Below, one piece after another: positions 55,886-64,000 of a DNA stretch of 64,000 bases. Where the stretch lies: the NCBI GenBank assembly GCA_013350335.1, contig CM023541.1, forward strand, positions 60,763,413 through 60,827,412, read 5' to 3'. The notes under the pieces are model-generated. The model saw nothing but the letters and a program-made list of their open reading frames with translations. It had not been told where the DNA came from and ran no database searches. Each line of letters begins with the position of its first letter. Position 1 is the stretch's first letter. Position numbers and translations under genes: made by a program. The stretch is from Chimonanthus salicifolius. Its lineage: Eukaryota > Streptophyta > Magnoliopsida > Laurales > Calycanthaceae.

Positions 55886-57425
55886 GAGTTAAAAACATAG
55901 AGCACCTAAAATTTGTCATGTTTAAAAGTTTATTTTCATTGATTCAATCATTGTGACTACTTATTCAAATATACACCTTTTTAATAAATCTATCATACAA
56001 GAGTGTGTACATTGAGCTAGTTATTCTTTTATTTAATTTCACTTGATTTTTATCGTCCAATGATTTAAAATTCTAATTAGACTGCGGGAATAAATGGTTC
56101 AAATTAAACCAAGTTCAATCAATAAGTTTGCCCATTTCTTAAAGTAGAAATTTGAAAATTTGAATTTTATCATAGATTTGTTAAAATGAATTAAAATTTC
56201 GTGCAAAATCTAACATCAAATATGGAACAAAAGTGATAAATTGAGACATATAAATCCTAAAAAAGTTCAATAGGTGTGAATTCTTGATTGATCATGCATG
56301 AGATGAGGCATTTGCCCACTTGGTGGGCTGGAGTCCTTACATTTACAAGGGTAGGTGGGTTGCAAAATAAGTATGAGGTTACATAGTCACGAAAATTGAA
56401 TTTTATGAGATCAACTTAATCATCTTATTAAATGATCATCATCTAAGTAATCAGTAATAAATCAATCAAAATTTTACAAACTTCCCATCTAATCATAGGT
56501 TAAAAATGTCTACAAAACTGTCTAATTTAAACAGTTAAATTGCATGAATTTTATAATTCAATTAAATTCGCGCTTGTGATATTTAAATATTATGAAATTG
56601 AGTGAGTCGTGGACAAGCATATTCATATTTACATTCTTTTAATATTGTTTTACTTTTTTATCTTGAAACAATATTATAAATACCCACTACAACCAAAAAC
56701 ATACTTTTTAGATTAAAATATAACCGTCGAATACATGTTTATCAATAGTTGTTAATTGTTAGGATATGTCAAATATAAATAAAAAAGGTTTAGAACTAAG
56801 TTTAAAACAAAAAATAACAATTTCGACAGTTTTAATCATTTAGATTTATCATCGAGCCCACTGTGCTAATAAATAATAAATTTCTTTCATAAATTGAAGC
56901 TTTTTTTAATTTTTTTTTTTTTTTGAATTTACGTTTGGAAAACTGTGGGATACGTAGCGTAAAACGTCTACGGGTGAACCACTACTCTTAAAGCACACTA
57001 AGGTTAGGCCATGAGGACTCAACCTCCCGCTTTCTAAGGCGGGAGGCAGCCAATTAAGGTACACAATCTAGGTAAAATTGAATTTATTAGGGAAGCAAAG
57101 TAAGTGCAAAGTGGGTGAAGAAGTTCAATTTTTATTAGGGACTTCTCTCATGCATTATAACTTACTCTGTTTTTCAGTTTTTATGGCTTTGTTAAGATAA
57201 TTAGGAATAAACTATTTTTAAAAATCAAATAATAAAATTATGTTTTAGTGTAATACTTTTACATATACATAAAAATTCTCATTTTTATCTATTTGATTTT
57301 ACATAGAAACTGAAATTTACTAGTTACACCATCTCTAGAAGTGAATCCATGTACTAGTTTTTGACATTCCTAAACACTGTTGTAAAATGTGAAAAAAATA
57401 GGAAAAAGATCCATTATATCTAATG
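55886..57425. other. Gene-poor intergenic DNA with a dispersed repeat
   Basis: Mostly AT-rich and unassigned. 56935-57075 is the second copy of the repeat at 17540-17695 (GTGGGATACGTAGC, GGTGAACCACTACTC, AAAGCACAC, GTTAGGCCAT), followed by an AGGCGGGAGG-containing stretch. Confidence 0.5.
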
Positions 57426-57431
57426 TTAATA

Positions 57432-57622
57432 CTCCTTCTGTTCCAATTTAATTGTCTTATATAGATTTTAAAATTGTCCCAAAATAGTTGTCCTATTTAT
57501 ATTGAAGTAACATAAAATGTGTTGAAAATAGATGAGATTACATAGAGTGTTAGTCTTATACAGAGAATTTCTTAAAAAATATAAATATTTCAAATGAGAC
57601 AATTAAAATGAGATGGAAAAAG
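57432..57622. mobile_element. Stowaway (Tc1/mariner-type) MITE
   Basis: The left end CTCCTTCTGTTCCAATTTAA + TTGTCT and the right end AGACAATTAAAATGAG + ATGGAAAAAG are imperfect inverted repeats, and the ends resemble the Stowaway consensus CTCCCTCCGT. TA flanks on both sides (57430-57431 and 57623-57624) fit TA target duplication. The 191-bp length is typical and there is no coding sequence. Confidence 0.8.
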
Positions 57623-58095
57623 TATAACATACAAACACTCAAACCCCTAATAGCATACGAGATGGATTCTTTCTTTGTTATTGTTGCATAGCTAGATGTT
57701 AATGGATTCTTTCTTATATTTTGTATTTTTTATTTATACATTATCTTATGAAATTGTATTTTTTTGGACATTGTATATTTTACAATATTTGAGTGTGGAA
57801 CTCATAAAAAAAATGTAATCTCACCCAAATCAATTATACTATATTTTTTTGAATCTTCTATGTTTTATCACTAAGAAAGTCTTAGAAACATTCAGGCCTA
57901 AAAGCCTGGGCTGTCTACTAATAAATGTCGTAAGGTGGGACTCGTCTAATAATTAAAAAAATTGAATAAATACATGGTTCATTTGGGACTATCTAACTAT
58001 TGCAATAGATTATTGTTGCCTTTAATTTACCGTCAAAGTTAGACCATTGAATATACAATTTTTTTATTAACGATACTCAATTCAATAGTGATAAT

Positions 58096-58418
58096 ATAGG
58101 GTGGCCATCCTAATACGGGAATATTGTTTTAGTAGATAAGGATTTTTTGGAGTTCCCATTTTGCTTTCATCCATAGAAATTGACTCACTTTTTCAGTGAA
58201 TTGATTCATTGAAAAGTGAATCGATTTATGTGTAAAATGATCCGTTCGGTGCACCAATTTGGACTCTCAAGAAATCGGTGAATCAATTTTCAAATGATCC
58301 AGTCGATATACCAATAAGTGAACTGATTTTTATAGATGAATGATGGGCAAAATGAGAAGTTCACTAAAATCTTTATTTCTTAAAAAATAACGTACGTGTT
58401 AAGATGGCCACCTTATAC
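58096..58418. mobile_element. MITE with TATAGGGTGGCCATCCTAA termini
   Basis: TATAGGGTGGCCATCCTAAT at the left and GTTAAGATGGCCACCTTATA at the right are inverted repeats over about 20 bp with a few mismatches. The interior of this 320-bp element carries paired GAATTGATTCATTGAAAA / AGTGAATCGATTT words. The termini resemble the element at 47645-47860. Confidence 0.65.
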
Positions 58419-58799
58419 TAAATGAATGTTAATTTAAATTAAATCTAATATGAGTACATGGAGCCATTAGTTATCAATCATCGTATTGGATTTAGCCTTT
58501 TGATCAATTTAAAATTTCAATTACTTTATGGCTTTTTTTTTATCAAATTTTATTGGATTAATATAACTTTTGATTAGTTTTACATTCAAAAAATTGTAAT
58601 CTACGTGGATCCGCAATCTTTGGGAGAAAAAATGGGAGGAAAAGTGCAATTGGGGGGCCTATAATTGTAATGTAATGAGAAGAAGGGGGAATGTGATTGT
58701 TGTTAGTCACGTGGTAAAGGCATCGAAGCGTAGTAGCGCAAGCAACGGGTCAGGCCACTTGGTACGGTTCATACTTACCATAATAAAAAAACATAACGA

Positions 58800-58872
58800 A
58801 TCTCTCTCTCTCTCTCTCTCAGTATATCACTATTCATTTTCCCTCTCTCTCTCGCTCTGTATATCACTGTTA
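58800..58872. repeat. TC microsatellite with duplicated flank
   Basis: A run of TC units, then AGTATATCACTATTCA, then a second CT run and TGTATATCACTGTTAT: the microsatellite and its flank are duplicated in tandem. Confidence 0.7.
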
Positions 58873-60690
58873 TCTTGATGGGTACAAATCGGAACTTTAA
58901 TGATGAAATTTGAGTCCATGGCTTGATGCACCTTAGACTACTCTTCAAGACATGAATTAACACTTGGAAAGTACAACCATAGACCAAGATTAGGGGCCAA
59001 GTCTGTGTCGGCTTTGAGTAGACCCGTTTGATCCGATTTAACAATGGATTTGAGTCATGTATTTATATATTTTGGATCAATTTGGGTTGAAAAATTTAAA
59101 ATCAATCCAAAGTAATCCGATCTGACTCCAATGCATCAAGTATAAAACAGTACTCGGGTCAGAAATTCGGGTTAAGTTGGGTTGAGTATTTTAGGTCATC
59201 AATTCAGGTCGGGTTGGATCGAGTTCAATAAGTTTTGACATGGGTTAAGTTGGGCGTATTAAAATCCGACCCGATCTGAGTTTTAGCCCTAATCAAAAGC
59301 ATTGAGTGGCCAATCGACTCGGTTAATATAACTCAAATTGAGTTGATATCATTTTTCTATGATGAAGAAATCCAAGATTCTCACCTTTTTCCTTTTGTAC
59401 GAGGGCATTTGGTTGAGTTGATATCTAATCATGCACCATTCTAGTAGTATCAGTCCAATTAATTTTTAGTTAATTCCTATTTAACTTGATCAATGTATTT
59501 CGAACTCAATCTTAACAGTAGTTGATATTTGATGGCCCCACACTTGTAAGTAATAAAAATGACTAAGTGTGGAATGAATAGTGATCACAACACATTTAGA
59601 TTTTTTCAATTTATAAAAAATTTATCTATTAAATTATTTGAATGATTTCTAAAGCTTTGTTAGTACAATTCTAATAGGAGGGTTAGAGTTGATTGGAATA
59701 ATACTCAAGTATTATAATTACTATTTTTCAACGAGAAAGAGGATTGGAAAAATTAAATTGGAATACAAGAAATTCACTATTTTTGTAAAGCATCCAATCG
59801 TTTGAGAAATGATGTCATTACCATATTTCATCTAATAAATGGTATCATCATCGTCGTCAATAATCAATATTTTATTTATTTGAAGTTGATATCATTTTTT
59901 TTAATCTATTTCCTCTATATTTTCAAAGGTCATTCTCTCTCCCTACTGCATTCGATCCGCAGTCTCTTATAAAATCATCATTTTACATGAAGTAGAACTC
60001 TTCTGTCACCATTTTGTTCTTATCATATTCATTATATCTAAGTCAAAAATCTCTTTCATTTTCTATAATAGAGCCGAAATATCTAAACATCTAAGAAATG
60101 GTATGTAAAAAAAAAAGTTAATTAAACTAGAGAGACCTTTTCAACATTTATATAAATATAAAGACAACTAAAGAAGAAGCCATGCAAAATCAAATTAAGA
60201 AGGAATCTTTGCCACTTCAACTCATTCTCAAATTGTTATTGAGGCTTTTGTGTTTGCTTATTTCTTTCTTATTTTCTCAAATTACATAGAAAATTTGTGT
60301 TTTGTTGCTATTGCTATTGATACATATTATAATCACAAAAAAGGCATAACATGCAAAGGACAAACTCTATTGTCATACCAAGAATTTAAAAATTGTAATA
60401 AGTAATAAGAATTTTACAATCATTTTAAAACCTCCATTCCGTCTTCCACTTAGTTTTCCCTTTCTATGACTAAAATATCCAAACTGCATATCTACTATTT
60501 GAAAAAAATAATCACCCTTTTACCCTGTGAAGTGACTGAGCCACTTCTGATATTTGCCATGTGATGACTCTCTTTTAAGTTCAGACTTTTTTTTTTCATG
60601 ATTTTATCTCACCCAACTCAGGGCATGATATGCTTAGGCGTGCTCAAAGTAATAATTTTGGCCTATGTAGCGGTCGAGATTATATTTACT
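58873..60690. other. Gene-poor intergenic DNA
   Basis: 59040-59290 is a GGGTTGGGTCGGGT-rich stretch of the sort left by old plant mobile elements. The remainder is AT-rich and I see no gene. Confidence 0.45.
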
Positions 60691-60704
60691 GACCGATATT
60701 CGAT

Positions 60705-60770
60705 ATATATCGGCTGATAATTTTTTTTTTTTTTTTTAAATATGAGAGAGAAATTTATCAGCCGACATCT
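60705..60770. repeat. Inverted repeat of the TATCGGCTGATAA family
   Basis: TCGGCTGATAA (60710-60720) and TTATCAGCCGA (60755-60765) are a perfect 11-bp inverted repeat around a 34-nt AT-rich loop. Related words occur at 36365-36520 and 63320-63395. Confidence 0.6.
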
Positions 60771-61635
60771 CAACCGATACCAACACTTATACCCCTAGAC
60801 GTGTTGGTAAGAATGTAAATAGATCGAGTTTGGACTTTGGATACGTGTCGAATGTCCTACAGTATTGGGTTTAGAATAACCCAGCTACTCACTCACTTTG
60901 AACTCTCAGGCCTTCCACTTCGTTTATCATTTTTCATTATTATCATCATTAAATATGAAAATTTAATTTATTTGAAACTGATTTCAAAAATCATAAATCA
61001 ATAACTTCACTATCTATCATAATTATATTTTTGTAGATAATAATTGACAACAGATCAAGTTGACGACGAGCATCACAAGCGCCCAACTATGTTAATTACG
61101 TGGACCAAAGATCTTGAGCTTTCAAATTTTGAGACCAAATTTCAATACCTAGCCCTTGCCATGAAATTTCCATTTCAAAGAAAATTATTCCTGACCACTA
61201 CACTAAAATGGGTCCAAACGACTTGATGGGCAATGAGGACTGAGTGGAACTTGGTACCACTCACATGTAAAAAATACGGTTGATACACTGTGTATCAGCC
61301 ACAATATACTAAGAAAATAAAAGTCGATACATATTGATTGCAATGCATCAATACATTGTGGTTGGGATTGCGATGAGTGTTGAGTCGATTTTTTTTCCTA
61401 CCACTTGACACTAGATTCACCCTTAGAAATTTTGTAGCTCACCAATCCATCTACTAAATTGCCAAATTGTACCTCTATTTCATTTTCATTTCTGAAAGTT
61501 TGGTCAGAAGTACAATGTATAAACTACAATGCAGCTGATTGTGTGATGGGATGGTGGTTTAGGAGGGAAAAAAAAGTGTAAAGAAGAAACACAAAAGAGT
61601 ATTTAAAGGTAATAATGATCCTATGGAAATCTGAG

Positions 61636-61812
61636 GGGTTAGTTTGATGACCAATTCTCATTTTTTATTGTAGAAAGTCTTGAGATCAAGCCTCTCTGAA
61701 TATAAAAAAGAGTCACTCTTCATAATTTATACCTGGCGTGCGTAGATAAGATAGTTTATACGTGCTCTAAAATTAATCAAATGAAAGTCAGAATAATTTA
61801 ATCGTAAAAAAA
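61636..61812 (+). mobile_element. SINE remnant
   Basis: GTTAGTTTGATGACCAATTC, AGTCTTGAGATCAAGCCTCT, AAAAAGAGTCACTC, ACGTGCTC and GTAAAAAAATTA follow the same order as 48735-48917. The target-site duplication is not evident. Confidence 0.55.
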
Positions 61813-63190
61813 TTAAATAATAATAACCCTATAGAATTGAGACTCCAATACATGCCAAACAAACATTGACTAAAGATCTTTCTCTGCAGTTAGCAGCTAT
61901 CTGCGAAAGGTACACATGTTTGGCGTCTATTACTCTGAGCCATTCATCAGGTGGCCAAATAATATCACTAATATTAATAATAAATTATCGCAAAGATATT
62001 GTCTACCAAGTTCCAACAACCCTATTCGATTGTAGATATTTTTCTATTTTTATTACTAGTTTTATTTTATTGTTGCAGTAATAGCATAATAAATTAGAAT
62101 ATTATTATTTTTTTATGATATCTATATGAACTCATAAATGCTTTCACATGATTCGGATTCTTCATTTCTCAAATTTGTTAATGAATTTTCAATTTAGTTG
62201 TTATTTTCATTTCTGTATTTACTGTTTTAAATTATTTTTAAAATATTACCATCTTCAATAAGATTTTGCTGTCGGTATTATAGTAAAAAGTTCAAAATTT
62301 GAAATTATCTCGAAAGCCATAATTGTGATATCATCAATGTTTTACTTTTAAGAACTCTCTTTGGTCCTTAAGACGGTTTGGTTTTTCCAAAACTTATTAG
62401 AAGTTTTATTTATTTTATGCTTTATTGTAAATCTCATTTTTCATTGTTTACTATCCTGGTATCATTGTTGCAATGTGATTTTTATTAATTTATTTTAATC
62501 TATAATAATATGATTATAATTTAATTAAATGTTGTAAATAATAGTGAAGATCCAGTCTCCCTCCTGCCATTGATGCATTCTTCTGAATGACAAAACACCC
62601 TTGAAACATGTGTTCTTGATTTTTGACTTGTTCCTTTCGACAGGTCTCTTTCCCTCTTCATTTACTGTTTCTGATTTCTCGTATCATAAATAAATAATAG
62701 ATAAGAGACATAGAGTACAGGCACAGTAACTTCTCTTCTTTCTTGCTACAAATTGTTAAGACATTCCTTCGCTTTTGCTTGTTTTTTTTTTTTTTCCAAA
62801 TCAAAGACTTTCCCAAATTTCTATAACTGTTTGGGCATTTGAGAAATTTGGAGGCCTGAAATGGGCATGAGGCATGCAATGCAGCCATTCCAACACCTGT
62901 ATAAAAGGAGTTGCAGGCTTCTTTTTTAATTGGGAAGGCAAGTTGCAAGGCCCTGCAAGTGGGTCTCTGTAACTTTCTCTGATTTTCTGTACAAAAACAA
63001 TTTAATGCACAAAGACAACTTGACCCTTGGATCATGCTTTTCTCTCCCCCAATCACTTTATTTGCTTTCTTCTTCCATTTCTTCAAACCAGCTGTCCAAA
63101 ATACGACTTTGCCAATATTTCAGTCGATAGGCTAAAACATTGGTGAATAATTTTCTCTCTCATTCAATTTTTCTATTTTATTACATTTTT
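61813..63190. other. Gene-poor intergenic DNA
   Basis: 62600-63100 has more moderate composition and a minus-strand frame of 142 codons (62658-63086) with no recognisable domain. I do not call a gene. Confidence 0.35.
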
Positions 63191-63194
63191 CTCT

Positions 63195-63400
63195 CATCCA
63201 ATATTCAAACCATGAAAAACCGTAAAACCCGTGAAAAACCGTAAAACCCATGAAAAACTGTGATATCAGTTTTTTTTTTTTAAATCAAATAAATTTTAAA
63301 AATTGATTTTTATGCATATCGACCGATAATCTTTTTTACTGGTTGATACATATCGTATTGGCTTTGAAAAACTGATATATATCGGTCGATATTTGCCTCT
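63195..63400. repeat. TATCGG-type repeat with short tandem units
   Basis: CATGAAAAACCGTAAAACCC and two following variants form a 19-20 bp tandem repeat (63211-63262). Further right, CATATCGACCGATAAT and ATATATCGGTCGATATT are inverted copies of the TATCGGYCGATA word, placing this in the same family as 36365-36520 and 60705-60770. Confidence 0.5.
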
Positions 63401-64000
63401 GCTTCAAACATTTGTCTCTACTCTCAGTATCAACCAAAGAAGGATGGTTCTTTAATATTTTGGTGAGTTCATTTTATTTTTATACAAGGAATTCTGCCGT
63501 CTCTCGGATATTGTGTTGAATCTTGATAAAACTCAAATACATGACACTATCCACCAACACTATTTTTCGGGTTAACTACTCATAAAAATTCAAAATCCCA
63601 ACTACTCGAGTAATATAAGTGATGAGTAACAATACAAGTGATGCATATTGTGGTGTGAACTACAAGGCCTTTGCAATGCATAAGGAGGCCGAGGCCCACT
63701 TTCAGATAAAAAGGCTCCTATTCATTCACAGTCGTGAAATCCGGTGTCATTATTTTGACATTTCATTTCAAAAAAGATAGAATGAAAATAAATAAAAATA
63801 ACAAAACTAGATATGATGAAATCTTGACTAATAAATAAATAAGTTGAACATTCAACTCTAATTTAGAAAAGTTGTATAAAATGTGAATTTTGACAAAAGA
63901 GAGAGATGTAAAAAGGGTCTTCATTTCTTTGAAGGGAGATAAAGTTCATGATGATAAAGTTTAGAATTTTTTTTCATAATTACAAATTTATACAGAAGAA

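Noticed and set aside
62658..63086. 142-codon minus-strand frame
   Set aside because: Lys-rich ends come from A/T runs; no domain or gene structure was seen.

Overview
This is nuclear DNA of a flowering plant. The evidence is AT-rich intergenic DNA full of decayed LINEs, SINEs and MITE-like elements, GT-AG introns, and plant-specific gene families: a cytokinin response factor (AP2/ERF group VI), an NDR1/HIN1-like protein and a GT31 hydroxyproline O-galactosyltransferase relative. I cannot place it to species. It is not bacterial, so there are no operons and no CRISPR array.

Layout. 1-8.5 kb holds a degraded HPGT1-like beta-galactosyltransferase gene (+). Nine exon matches run in order, but I see a one-base deletion in one exon and no sign of the short exon after 5133, whose place is taken by a 2 kb intron holding an antisense LINE; I read it as a pseudogene. 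10.85-13.8 kb holds a two-exon coding region (-) for a BED zinc-finger/DUF659/hAT-dimerisation protein, a transposase-derived host-type gene, with a likely leader near 15 kb. 18.6-19.45 kb holds a single-exon NHL/LEA_2 membrane protein (+). 23.5-30.1 kb holds a four-exon ubiquitin-conjugating enzyme E2 of the UBC8/UBC28 type (+), exactly 148 codons plus stop, with a possible alternative fifth exon. 30.4-50.7 kb is gene-poor: AT microsatellites, MITEs, SINEs and an 0.6-0.8 kb segment duplicated 12.6 kb apart. 51.46-52.42 kb holds a single-exon CRF transcription factor (+), with a TATA box, G-boxes and a short uORF. 52.4-64 kb is again gene-poor, with a 52-bp minisatellite, a Stowaway MITE, another TIR element and SINE remnants.

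The genes do not form a pathway; they are independent plant loci in repeat-rich DNA. The most notable non-routine observations are the possible alternative C-terminus of the E2, the broken HPGT gene, the hAT-derived gene whose start codon appears to be split by an intron, the upstream ORFs of the NHL and CRF genes, and several mobile elements whose target-site duplications or inverted termini can be read directly. I found no convincing new multi-gene system.
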